From NCBI RefSeq assembly GCF_030282825.1, contig NZ_JASTZU010000025.1, positions 1 through 64,000 of the forward strand: a stretch of 64,000 nt of DNA, given 5' to 3'. The notes beneath the pieces are model-generated. The model was not told the DNA's origin and ran no database searches. It was given only the letters and a program-made list of their open reading frames with translations. Source of the stretch: Aquibacillus rhizosphaerae. Lineage in GTDB: Bacteria > Bacillota > Bacilli > Bacillales > Amphibacillaceae. Positions within the stretch are counted from its first letter, which is position 1. Every line of letters starts with the position of its first letter. A program made the translations under genes and the position numbers. This document shows positions 17,423 through 25,864 of the stretch, piece after piece.

Positions 17423-18208
17423 TATAGTAACATAAACCAAACTGAAAACCTACCCCAAGATAATAAAACTGCTTATTGTTATATAATAAGAAAGAAGACG
17501 GAAAAATAATGTGACCCATTGACCAATCTTTGGAGAAATATATATTGAAGTTTATTAGTTTATAGTAGTCTATAAACCTATAATTTAAATTGTACTTCTC
17601 TACCAGGTCTTTAGGTAGTCACTTACTGCGGGAAATAGCTTCAGAATTGCGTTGTTACCAGCAGTAGATTTCCTTCCGATTCAATTTATTAATTTAATTA
17701 CAATCAAATGTGTTTGGTAAGTTAAAGAAACCCATAATGTGAAGGACACGAAGACTTTAAAAATAAGTGATTTCTTCCTAGGATAGAATACTACCGAAAC
17801 TTTTTTGATATCGATACTAGCCTTTACTTGTGCGGTGTTGTTCAGTAAGGTAGATTCTGCGAAAGTGAATTGTACTTCTTTAGTCGTTTTTCACGATTTA
17901 TTTAACTTCAAAGCTCTATCGTTAGCTCTTTAAACGTAAGACGAACTAACATAAGAGATAATATAGATACGTACTATAGTTATTTTTTATATGAAATTTA
18001 ACTGTGTATAAATTTCCTTTTTTATTTGTGTAATAATGCACATTTGTAAAATTAGACGAAGCAATATGTATATGCGAATACGGTGAACTTTTTAATAATC
18101 ATCATATAAGATAAGTTAAAATGGGCGATAACAACAATAAAACATGATGATTATTTTTAGTGTTAATAAAAAATGGAAAGAGTTGTAATGCTATGGTATC
18201 AGCTTGAT

Positions 18209-18224
18209 TGCAAACGTTGTTAAT
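18209..18224. promoter_or_regulatory. Imperfect copy of the AACAACGTTGTT operator
   Basis: TGCAAACGTTGTTAAT keeps the whole right half (ACGTTGTTA) and about half of the left arm. It lies about 90 bp before the start of the solute-binding-protein gene. Confidence 0.4.
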
Positions 18225-18312
18225 AATGTAAGATACTGATTATATACAATTTTTTGGTAATGAAATAGTATTGAAATTGTACAACAAAATTAAATTTTTG
18301 GAGGGTGGTACC

Positions 18313-19848
18313 ATGATTAGTTGGAAGAGGCTAACTGGACTTCTAGTGCTTATGTCGTTACTTCTATTATTTGCTGCATGTAGTAATGAAAGCGCTTCAG
18401 AAGATGAAAGTGATTCAGGTGAAGACACGGGGGATAATGAAAGTGGAGAAGAAGTTGAAACGGATGAAGTTGTTAAGTTCTCTATGATGGCTAACTTACA
18501 CACACCGGAAGTACCTGAAGAAAAGGTGCTTAATGAAATTGAGGAGAGAACAAACACGGATATTGAGATCCAGTGGGTTCCTGATAACAACTATGAGGAT
18601 CGATTAAACACTGCATTTGCTACGAATTCTTTGCCAGATGCAGTATTTTTAAAAAATCAAAATACCTTTACTCAATTTAGAGACGCGATTACGGATGGAC
18701 AATTCTGGGAAGTCGGACCATATCTTGACCAATTTGAGAATTTAAGCGGAATGAAGGAAGAAGTTCTTAACAATACAAAAGTTGATGGGAAAATTTATAC
18801 GTTATACCAAGGAAGACCATTATCTAGACAAGGTATCATATATAGAAAAGATTGGGCAGACAATTTAGGACTTTCTGCTCCAGAAACTACAGAAGAATTC
18901 TTTGAAATGGCTAGAGCATTTACAGAGGATGATCCTGATGGAAATGGTAAAGATGATACATTTGGTGTAACTGACCGTAGTGATTTAATCTATGGAGCAT
19001 TCAAAACTGTTTCTTCTTGGTTTGGAACACCTAACTATTGGGGAGAAAAAGACGGAGAATTGCTACCTGAATTTATGTTTGATGAATATACAGAAACAAT
19101 GGACTATTTTAAAGACCTTCGTGAAAACGGTTACATTAACCAAGACTTTCCTGTAACAAGTAAAGTGGACCAACAAGAATTTATTAAAAATGGAACAGCT
19201 GGAATTTATGTTGGTTCTATGGGTGATGTTGTAAGCTTATATAACGATGCTGTGGCAATCAACCCAGATGTGGAATACGATGTTCATAATCATGTAGAAG
19301 GGCCAGATGGTGAATTTGGAGTTTGGGCTATTCCTGGGTATGGAAACCTTGTGATGTTTCCTAAAAGTTCTGTAGAAACAGAAGAAGAATTATTAGGTAT
19401 TCTAGGATTCTTTGATCAAATGATGACTCCAGAAATCTCCAACTTAGCATACTGGGGTATGGAAGATGAGCATTACACAATAAATGATGGTGGTGCCGTT
19501 CCAACTGAAGATCAAGCTTTGTTTGATAGAGAAGTTAAACCTTATCAAGCTATTGAAATCGGTGAACCAGAAACAAATGGTAGATATGAAGGGTTCTTTG
19601 AATATGAACCTAAAGCAAAATCAGAAGAACTATTTAAAGATAATGAGAATTACTTGATAAATGATCCGACGGTTACTTTAGTTTCTGATACATTTGTACA
19701 AGACGGTTCTCGTCTTCAACAGATTATTACTGATGCAACCTATCAATATATTCTTGGTGATTTAGATGAAGCTGGGTTTGAGGATGCTGTAGAAAACTGG
19801 AAATCACAAGGTGGAGAACAAATTATCGAAGAATATAATGCAAACTAA
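18313..19848 (+). CDS. Extracellular solute-binding lipoprotein of the LplA type
   Basis: A 511-aa sugar-binding lipoprotein for an LplABC-type importer. The signal peptide (residues 1-22) ends in the lipobox LLFAAC with Cys23 as the lipid-anchored residue. An acidic Ser/Glu/Asp linker follows, then a binding domain with the DPDGNGKDDTFGVTDR loop typical of this family. The ATG is preceded by GGAGGG. Its permease partners start 1.3 kb downstream, beyond an oppositely oriented pectin-esterase gene. The likely cargo is pectin-derived oligosaccharides, from context. Confidence 0.87.
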   Translation: MISWKRLTGLLVLMSLLLLFAACSNESASEDESDSGEDTGDNESGEEVETDEVVKFSMMANLHTPEVPEEKVLNEIEERTNTDIEIQWVPDNNYEDRLNTAFATNSLPDAVFLKNQNTFTQFRDAITDGQFWEVGPYLDQFENLSGMKEEVLNNTKVDGKIYTLYQGRPLSRQGIIYRKDWADNLGLSAPETTEEFFEMARAFTEDDPDGNGKDDTFGVTDRSDLIYGAFKTVSSWFGTPNYWGEKDGELLPEFMFDEYTETMDYFKDLRENGYINQDFPVTSKVDQQEFIKNGTAGIYVGSMGDVVSLYNDAVAINPDVEYDVHNHVEGPDGEFGVWAIPGYGNLVMFPKSSVETEEELLGILGFFDQMMTPEISNLAYWGMEDEHYTINDGGAVPTEDQALFDREVKPYQAIEIGEPETNGRYEGFFEYEPKAKSEELFKDNENYLINDPTVTLVSDTFVQDGSRLQQIITDATYQYILGDLDEAGFEDAVENWKSQGGEQIIEEYNAN

Positions 19849-19869
19849 GTATTGATTTTATAACCGTAG

Positions 19870-19945
19870 TTAATTTCCTAATCACTTTATTCAGTCATCT
19901 ACGACTCTTGTATGTAGTGTTGACAAAATAGAATGATGAAATTGA
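19870..19945. repeat. MITE-like repeat family C, copy 4 (diverged)
   Basis: Ends TTAATTTCCTAAT and GATGAAATTGA and the interior TTATTCAGTCATCTA match the 73-bp family, with about a dozen changes. It lies just after the solute-binding-protein gene. Confidence 0.65.
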
Positions 19946-19960
19946 ACGTTGAACATAGTA

Positions 19961-20007
19961 AAGCCTGACCCCCATTGGTATTTTTTATGGAGTCAGGCTT
20001 TTCTATT
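19961..20007. terminator. Bidirectional terminator between convergent genes
   Basis: AAGCCTGACCCC and GAGTCAGGCTT form a long stem with an AT-rich loop. TTTTCT follows on the plus strand and TTTACT on the minus strand. Confidence 0.8.
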
Positions 20008-20908
20008 ATAGATTAGGTAACCATTGACTAGAGCATGTAAAGATTTGCTTAAGTGTTAGTAAATCGGTATCTTTTTGATGGTATTGATTTGCCCAGTGGA
20101 TGCGATGTGTTTGATTTGAACCGGGTCCCAAACTGTTATATTCACCGTACCGTGCAGTCTTTTCATTATTAGGATTACGCCAATTATCCCAGCCAACTAG
20201 TTTAATATGTTTTCCTAACATGCAATTTATAAATAAAGTATGGGCATAAGGTCTCCAAGGCCGACCTAAGAATACAGAATCAGCTGTTGCTTCCCCCGTA
20301 AGTTTGCAGTTGAAGAATACAAAACCATAGGGTTGTGTTTTAGGTGTAGAAGCAGCAGTAACGTAGCCTTCGCGAAGACTATGAATCTCACATTCCTCGA
20401 ATACTGCAGTGGCAGCACCAAAAATGAAATCTACATGCCCTTCGATATAACAATCTTTGAAAAATTGCCGACCCTTACTTGTGTATAGTGTATCCTGGTT
20501 ACCTAACAAACGAGTGTTATTTATCGTACATCGATCGCCAGAAAGATACAATGCTACCGCTTGGCCAATATCTTTTCCGAAGCCAGCGCTGTTTTCAATC
20601 GTTATATTTTCAAGGGTAAAGTTATCTGCATGAATCGTTGCTGTTGCAGTTCTAAATGTACCAAGTTTATTACCAAAATAATCGGTTTTCTCTGCATAAT
20701 CATCAAAGGTAAGTATTGTGTTTTCGGGACTTTCACCGATCAAATGAACATTTGGTTTATTTTCAGGAACGATAATCTTTTCATAATAAATGCCATCAGC
20801 AATATGAATCGTGACATCCTCTAGTGGGAAAACCCGTATGCTGTCTATGGCATCTTGAATGGTTTGAAATACAGCATTATCATTTTTGGCTACGAAAACT
20901 TTATGCAT
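20006..20908 (-). CDS. Pectin methylesterase (CE8), cytoplasmic form
   Basis: A 300-aa pectinesterase that removes methyl groups from galacturonate units. All active-site positions are visible: Gln116 (GQAVAL), Gln138 and Asp139 (GNQDTLY), Asp160 (DFIFG), Arg216 and Trp218 (GRPW). The parallel beta-helix pattern covers the whole chain. There is no signal peptide; the protein starts MHKVFVAKND. It therefore probably acts on imported oligogalacturonides. AGGAGG lies 10 nt before the ATG. It is inserted on the opposite strand between the binding protein and its permeases. Confidence 0.92.
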   Translation of the reverse strand: MHKVFVAKNDNAVFQTIQDAIDSIRVFPLEDVTIHIADGIYYEKIIVPENKPNVHLIGESPENTILTFDDYAEKTDYFGNKLGTFRTATATIHADNFTLENITIENSAGFGKDIGQAVALYLSGDRCTINNTRLLGNQDTLYTSKGRQFFKDCYIEGHVDFIFGAATAVFEECEIHSLREGYVTAASTPKTQPYGFVFFNCKLTGEATADSVFLGRPWRPYAHTLFINCMLGKHIKLVGWDNWRNPNNEKTARYGEYNSLGPGSNQTHRIHWANQYHQKDTDLLTLKQIFTCSSQWLPNL

Positions 20909-21019
20909 ATATGTATTTCCTCCTGACGTTGCTTTTTATAATATAACATTACTGTAACGCTTAGGTAGTTACAATAATCATTATCTTATATCTAGATAAA
21001 AAGGCTGGGTGCAAACTAA

Positions 21020-21033
21020 TGAAAACGCTTTAA
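21020..21033 (+). promoter_or_regulatory. cre box (CcpA site)
   Basis: TGAAAACGCTTTAA matches the cre consensus except at the last positions. It lies in the divergent region between the pectin esterase and the permease operon, so CcpA may repress both. Confidence 0.65.
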
Positions 21034-21148
21034 ACATTGAGTTGATAACATAATGATTATTTACCATACGTGTTTATTGAATTAGGATTTAAATAAGTTA
21101 TAAAGCAAGCAAAACAATTATCAAATCTTAAAAAGGGGAGAGTTGCTT

Positions 21149-22117
21149 ATGGAACATACACCGATTACAGATTCTAGTAGAGACGTAAACATCGATATAA
21201 AAAAGAAGTTAAGAGCTCAAAAGTGGAAACAAATTAAGAAAAATAAACTACTGTATTTAATGATCTTACCTGGAATTCTTTACTTTATTGTATATAAGTA
21301 TCTACCAATGTACGGGTTAATCATTTCATTTCAAGACTACAAGCCATATCTTGGTATTTCCGGTAGTGAGTGGGTAGGTTTAGAACATTTTAAGCGGTTG
21401 TTTACTAGTCCGGATTTCTGGATGATTTTTAAGAACACCCTTATATTATTTGCTTTACAAATTTTTGTCTTTTTCCCAATCCCTATCCTTATATCATTAA
21501 TGTTAAATGAAGTAAGGCATTCATTCTTTAAGAGAGGAATACAGACGCTAGTTTATATACCTCACTTTATGTCATGGGTTGTAATTGTTTCCATTAGTTA
21601 TGTGATGCTTACATTAGATGGCGGTATTATCAACTCGATATTCGAAGTTCTTGGGTTTGAAAAAGTAAATTTTCTTATGAATGCAGATTGGTTTCGGCCA
21701 ATGTATATTATCCAAGTAATATGGCGAGAGGCTGGCTGGGGCACAATTATCTTTTTGGCAGCCATTACAGCAGTAGATCCACAGTTATATGAAGCAGCAA
21801 AAATGGACGGGGCAAATCGTTTCAGACAAATGTGGCATATTACTTTACCAGCAATTAGAAGTGTAATCATTGTTTTACTAATCTTGAAAATTGGTGATGT
21901 TCTTGAACTTGGATTTGAGCATGTGTATCTATTATTAAATGCATCGAATCGTGAAGTAGCAGAAATATTTGATACGTATGTTTATGTTGCAGGTCTGCAA
22001 CAAGGTCAATTTAGTTACAGTACCGCAGTAGGCTTCTTTAAAGGAATTGTTGGGTTAATCATGGTAATCTTTGCGAATAAATTAGCCAAGCGATTTAATG
22101 AAGAAGGAATATACTAA
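21149..22117 (+). CDS. ABC sugar permease of the LplB type
   Basis: A 322-aa integral membrane protein with six predicted segments, the first at about 37-55 (LYLMILPGILYFIVYKYLPMY). The cytoplasmic EAA loop reads EAAKMDGANRFRQMWHITLP. It belongs to the LplB/YteP/polygalacturonan-permease type. The ATG at 21149 is chosen with AAGGGGAG 8 nt upstream; an in-frame TTG at 21143 is too close. It pairs with the next gene and with the LplA-type lipoprotein. The ATPase is not in this window, as usual where a shared MsmK/MsmX protein serves several importers. Confidence 0.88.
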   Translation: MEHTPITDSSRDVNIDIKKKLRAQKWKQIKKNKLLYLMILPGILYFIVYKYLPMYGLIISFQDYKPYLGISGSEWVGLEHFKRLFTSPDFWMIFKNTLILFALQIFVFFPIPILISLMLNEVRHSFFKRGIQTLVYIPHFMSWVVIVSISYVMLTLDGGIINSIFEVLGFEKVNFLMNADWFRPMYIIQVIWREAGWGTIIFLAAITAVDPQLYEAAKMDGANRFRQMWHITLPAIRSVIIVLLILKIGDVLELGFEHVYLLLNASNREVAEIFDTYVYVAGLQQGQFSYSTAVGFFKGIVGLIMVIFANKLAKRFNEEGIY

Positions 22118-22138
22118 TCAAACTAAGGGGTGAAATAC

Positions 22139-23029
22139 ATGCAGAAAATTAAAAGTAGAAAAAGAGGATTAAAAGGAAGTAATATCTTTGATTTTTTTAA
22201 CTATTTATTACTTGGACTTCTAGGAATCATAACGATTCTGCCGTTCATTCATGTGTTAGGTAGTTCATTCGCTACAAGTGCAGAAGTTGCCAATACAAAG
22301 TTTTTGCTTTTTCCTACAGAATTTAGCTTGAGTGCCTATCGTTATATATTTTCAACAGACACAATATTTAGGGCTTTAGGTGTCTCAGCTGTAGTAACAA
22401 TTGGTGGAACGATATGGAGTATGTTTTTCTCTGTATTAACTGCTTATGGTTTATCCCGAAGAGACCTTGTAGGAAGAAGAGTTATAAATTTCTTAATCAT
22501 TTTTACGATGCTGTTTAATGGTGGTATGATTCCTACTTTCTTAGTTGTTCAGGAAACAGGCTTAATGAACTCACTTTGGGCACTAGTTATTCCTGTAACC
22601 ATTAATGCATTCAACATGATTATTTTACGAAGCTTTTTTATGAATATTCCACAAAGTTTAGAAGAATCAGCGAAGATTGATGGTGCACATGACTTTAGTA
22701 TTCTGTTCCGTATTGTCATTCCAATATCTTTACCAGCTATTGCAACAATCGCTCTCTTTTACGCAGTTACTTACTGGAATACCTATATGCACGCAATATT
22801 GTATTTGAGTGACTCTGCTAAATGGCCTGTGCAAGTTCTTTTAAGACAAATTGTTGTACTTGCTAGTGGTATTAACTATGATGGTGCGTCATATACAGAT
22901 GTTCCACCACCGGAAGTTACAGTTAAAATGGCTACCATTGTTGTTGCAACAGTTCCTGTATTACTGGTATATCCTTTCCTTCAAAAGTATTTTGCGAAAG
23001 GTGCCTTACTAGGTTCTGTAAAAGGTTAA
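22139..23029 (+). CDS. ABC sugar permease of the LplC/YtcP type
   Basis: A 296-aa membrane protein with six hydrophobic segments, an EAA loop (ESAKIDGAHDFSILFRIVIP) and the family-typical end FAKGALLGSVKG. The ATG at 22139 follows AAGGGGTGA; the GTG at 22130 lies within that site. It forms the importer channel with the preceding permease. Confidence 0.88.
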   Translation: MQKIKSRKRGLKGSNIFDFFNYLLLGLLGIITILPFIHVLGSSFATSAEVANTKFLLFPTEFSLSAYRYIFSTDTIFRALGVSAVVTIGGTIWSMFFSVLTAYGLSRRDLVGRRVINFLIIFTMLFNGGMIPTFLVVQETGLMNSLWALVIPVTINAFNMIILRSFFMNIPQSLEESAKIDGAHDFSILFRIVIPISLPAIATIALFYAVTYWNTYMHAILYLSDSAKWPVQVLLRQIVVLASGINYDGASYTDVPPPEVTVKMATIVVATVPVLLVYPFLQKYFAKGALLGSVKG

Positions 23030-23064
23030 AAAGATCGAACCTGTTTAGGTAATGAAAGGTCTGG

Positions 23065-23092
23065 CACCTGTCTACAAGGAGAAAGACAGGTG
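23065..23092 (+). other. Intercistronic hairpin
   Basis: CACCTGTCT and AGACAGGTG form a perfect 9-bp stem with a purine-rich loop between the permease and the next gene. No T tract follows, so it may protect or process mRNA instead of ending it. Confidence 0.55.
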
Positions 23093-23166
23093 CGACTAGA
23101 TACGGTATTAAATATTTTAATCCTCTCTATTAATTTACTGTAACTAAGAGAAAAGTAGGTGGGTGG

Positions 23167-24279
23167 ATGTCGAATTATTCAAATAATTTAAAGGAACAGT
23201 TTGAAAGAATGGAAGTGTTGTTTGACGATTTATTTTTATGGTTGGCTAAACAATATGAACCAAAATCTGGTGGATTTTATTATGCCAGAAGTTCTATAGG
23301 AGAATTTTCCCCTGATATCGAATCGACTTCACAAGCACTAAATATATTAATAAGAAATGGACTTATAGAGTCAATACCAGTCAGCATGAAACGGAAAATG
23401 ACGCAATTTTACCAATCAAAACAAGATCCAGTAACCGGTTACTTTTATGATGAACACCCGTCGATGAGAAACGATGAAGTGATGGTCCATCGTGCAATTG
23501 GTTATGCTATTGGTTCATTACGAAAACTAGGAAATAATCCATTATACGAATTACCGTTTCATTCTAACCATGCTCCAATATATGTGAAATCACCGGAATC
23601 TTATCTCGAAAAGTGGAAATCCATAGATATGAGTAACAGTTGGCGTGGTTGTGATCTTCTAGCTACCTCATGCGTATATATGAGTCAAATGTCAAAGAAA
23701 GACAGACAGCCGTTTCTAAATAAAGCCGTGAAATATCTAAAAAGTATTCAAAATCAAGAAACGGGCTTATGGGGAGAGGGAAGTCTTTATGTAAGAATAT
23801 CAGGTACGTTTAAACTGCATACATTTTATAGTAGGTTTGAACTCCCAATGCCCAATCAAGAATTGATTTATAAAAGTATTCTAACGTGTCTCCGAACAGA
23901 ACAGGCGACGGATATGTGCTATATCCGTAATCCGATTAACCTGCTTGCTTACTTAGATCTAAAGATTCCAGATGAGGAATTACTAGAAATAATAGAGATA
24001 ACCATTAGCAATATGGAAAAGTTAAAAAGGGAAGATGGAGGGTTTTCTAGGGAATCAGGAAACTCACCAATTGCACCAAATGTAGCTCAAGTGAAAAGCG
24101 GTGAACAATATCCGAATATGCCAGAACCAGTGCCTCTAAGTAAAGGATTGTACGAAGGGGATATGAATGCCAGTACACAAGCCACTTTGATTCGAATGCA
24201 ATGTTACCAGTTGTGTGGTCAAGAAATTAATCCACATAAAAATGCCAATAACTTTTTGAAATTTCTGCAACAGACTTGA
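23167..24279 (+). CDS. Unknown protein with alpha/alpha-toroid-like repeats
   Basis: I cannot assign a family function. The 370-aa chain has repeated segments of the type found in six-hairpin or prenyltransferase-like toroids: KSGGFYYARS, VTGYFYDEH, ETGLWGEGSLY and REDGGFSRESG, each with a G-G/F core. No signal peptide or membrane segment is present. Conserved-looking SWRGCDLLATS and GLYEGDMNASTQA may line an active-site pocket. It sits inside the pectin operon between the importer and an MFS transporter. A hydrolase, lyase or epimerase acting on an oligosaccharide is possible. The GGTGGG before the ATG is a weak site. Confidence 0.7.
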   Translation: MSNYSNNLKEQFERMEVLFDDLFLWLAKQYEPKSGGFYYARSSIGEFSPDIESTSQALNILIRNGLIESIPVSMKRKMTQFYQSKQDPVTGYFYDEHPSMRNDEVMVHRAIGYAIGSLRKLGNNPLYELPFHSNHAPIYVKSPESYLEKWKSIDMSNSWRGCDLLATSCVYMSQMSKKDRQPFLNKAVKYLKSIQNQETGLWGEGSLYVRISGTFKLHTFYSRFELPMPNQELIYKSILTCLRTEQATDMCYIRNPINLLAYLDLKIPDEELLEIIEITISNMEKLKREDGGFSRESGNSPIAPNVAQVKSGEQYPNMPEPVPLSKGLYEGDMNASTQATLIRMQCYQLCGQEINPHKNANNFLKFLQQT

Positions 24280-24310
24280 AATGTTGAATTGAAAGAAGTG
24301 TTGCAAATAG

Positions 24311-25504
24311 ATGAAAAAACGAATTGAGAATAAACAACTCGCACCACAAGCTGTTCAAATACTTGTTAATCACGCTATCTATCAGTTTGGAAATTCGTTA
24401 TCAATCATTTTTGTTAACTTGTACTTATGGAGATTGACGAACAGCTTATGGGTCAATGGCTTATATAACTTGATTGCAATTTTGACACAAGCAGCTACAA
24501 CTTTTTCTATCGGGAAAGTGGCCAAGAAAAAAGGCCGAACAATCATGTACCGTTATGGTATCTTCCTAACAGCTTTTTTCTACCTTTGTATTGTAATTGT
24601 ACAAGAGGGTATCATCAATCATTTTTATTGGTTCGCATTGATTAAAGGGATAGCTCAAGGGTTATATTGGGTGGCGTATTTTACCATTGTTCACCAAGTA
24701 TCCTCCAACAGTAACCGGCACCGGTATCTTGGTTGGAATCAGATAGTAATGGGGGGATCGAATTTATTAGGCCCCGCTCTTGCAGGTTGGATAATTAGTA
24801 TCTCAAGTGAGCTTGGTGGTTATATTATTGTCTTCTCTTTAGCGTTTCTTATGTTTGTCATAGCGACTATTGGTAGTTTCCGAATTCAAAAAGAACATAT
24901 TCATCATCGAACGTATTACATGAAATATTTACCCTTAATGATCCGTAAAAAGCCAAACTTCCTTAAAGCGCTGATCGGTTGGTTTTTAATTGGATTCCCC
25001 CAAGGTGTATTGATGTATATCCCACCGATACTTATTTATAGCATTTTTAATGATGAAAGTGTTGTGGGCTACTTAAATGTTGGTTTTTTAGGTCTTTCTA
25101 TTATTTCCAGTTACCTAATATCTAGATTTGCAGTAATAAATTCTACTAGAAAATACTTATTAGTTGCAGCGTTAGGTTTTACACTTTCAGCTTTATTTTT
25201 AATCTGGGATATAAATATGCTTACAGTTATTTTATTTATGTGTATTAGCCATCTATTTAAGCCACTACAAGCAAATTCATTTGCAGCCTATTACTTAAAG
25301 TGGATAGATTTACTGCCACTTAAACGAGAATTTCGTGTGGAATCTGTCGTTCTAAGAGAAACAATCATCAATCTAGGAAGAGGTATGGGAATTATCATTT
25401 TTATGATCTTTTCTAATGATATCGATACATCGGTTGTTGCGTATGTCATTTTCATAGTGATGGTAATTCAAATGATTCTTCCTTTTTTAGCAAAGGAAAA
25501 ATAA
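24311..25504 (+). CDS. MFS transporter
   Basis: A 397-aa membrane protein with about 11-12 hydrophobic segments. The loop after the second segment reads GKVAKKKGRTIMYRYG, the major-facilitator cytoplasmic motif in degenerate form. It is placed between the toroid-like protein and KdgF in one strand-consistent run, so it may carry a pectin-derived sugar or acid, or export one. The ribosome binding site is weak (GAAAGAAG about 11 nt upstream). The substrate cannot be read. Confidence 0.8.
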   Translation: MKKRIENKQLAPQAVQILVNHAIYQFGNSLSIIFVNLYLWRLTNSLWVNGLYNLIAILTQAATTFSIGKVAKKKGRTIMYRYGIFLTAFFYLCIVIVQEGIINHFYWFALIKGIAQGLYWVAYFTIVHQVSSNSNRHRYLGWNQIVMGGSNLLGPALAGWIISISSELGGYIIVFSLAFLMFVIATIGSFRIQKEHIHHRTYYMKYLPLMIRKKPNFLKALIGWFLIGFPQGVLMYIPPILIYSIFNDESVVGYLNVGFLGLSIISSYLISRFAVINSTRKYLLVAALGFTLSALFLIWDINMLTVILFMCISHLFKPLQANSFAAYYLKWIDLLPLKREFRVESVVLRETIINLGRGMGIIIFMIFSNDIDTSVVAYVIFIVMVIQMILPFLAKEK

Positions 25505-25530
25505 TAAACATAATATAGGAGGATTTTTTT

Positions 25531-25845
25531 ATGGCCAACATTGGCAACTGGGAAAACGTGGATTCAGGTGTAACAAGAAAGATTCATGAGCCTGGTAAAA
25601 ACATAATGATGATGGAAGTGGAATTTGAGACAGGGGCAATTGGGGCAAAACATAGTCACCCACATGAGCAGTTAACTTACTGTCTGAAAGGTAAAATGGA
25701 ATTTGATATAGAAGGTGCAATTACGATTCTGTCTCAAGGTGAATCCATTCATATTCCAAGCGATGCTGTACATGGTGTGAAAGCACTAGAGCCAAGTAGC
25801 CTATTAGATACGTTTAATCCGTTACGTGAAGATTTACTCAAATGA
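25531..25845 (+). CDS. kdgF: KdgF-type cupin, unsaturated uronate linearisation
   Basis: A 104-aa single-domain cupin. Metal ligands are visible in the family pattern: KHSHPHEQ gives His43, His45 and Gln47, and VHGV gives His81. The C-terminal LLDTFNPLREDLL is characteristic of KdgF. KdgF proteins convert 4,5-unsaturated galacturonate, released by lyases or GH105-type hydrolases, to the linear keto form. AGGAGGA lies before the ATG. The GH105 gene downstream can supply its substrate. Confidence 0.88.
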   Translation: MANIGNWENVDSGVTRKIHEPGKNIMMMEVEFETGAIGAKHSHPHEQLTYCLKGKMEFDIEGAITILSQGESIHIPSDAVHGVKALEPSSLLDTFNPLREDLLK

Positions 25846-25864
25846 AAGTTGGGAGGACTGTAAC

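Larger units (their letters stand above)
17163..18312. other. 1.1-kb intergenic region with regulatory sites
   Basis: AT-rich, with no open frame bearing a ribosome binding site. It holds a cre-like box, a perfect 16-bp palindrome and a half-matching copy of it closer to the solute-binding-protein gene. The middle (about 17600-17950) is less AT-rich and could be a decayed gene, but I cannot identify it. Confidence 0.5.

Noticed and set aside
17600-17950. Possible decayed gene in the long intergenic region
   Set aside because: Base composition hints at former coding sequence, but every frame is broken and no family motif can be read.
18240-18590. Minus-strand open frame across the start of the LplA-type lipoprotein
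   Set aside because: It is the antisense of a Ser/Glu-rich linker, which yields Ser/Leu-rich open frames by composition; the sense lipoprotein is clear.
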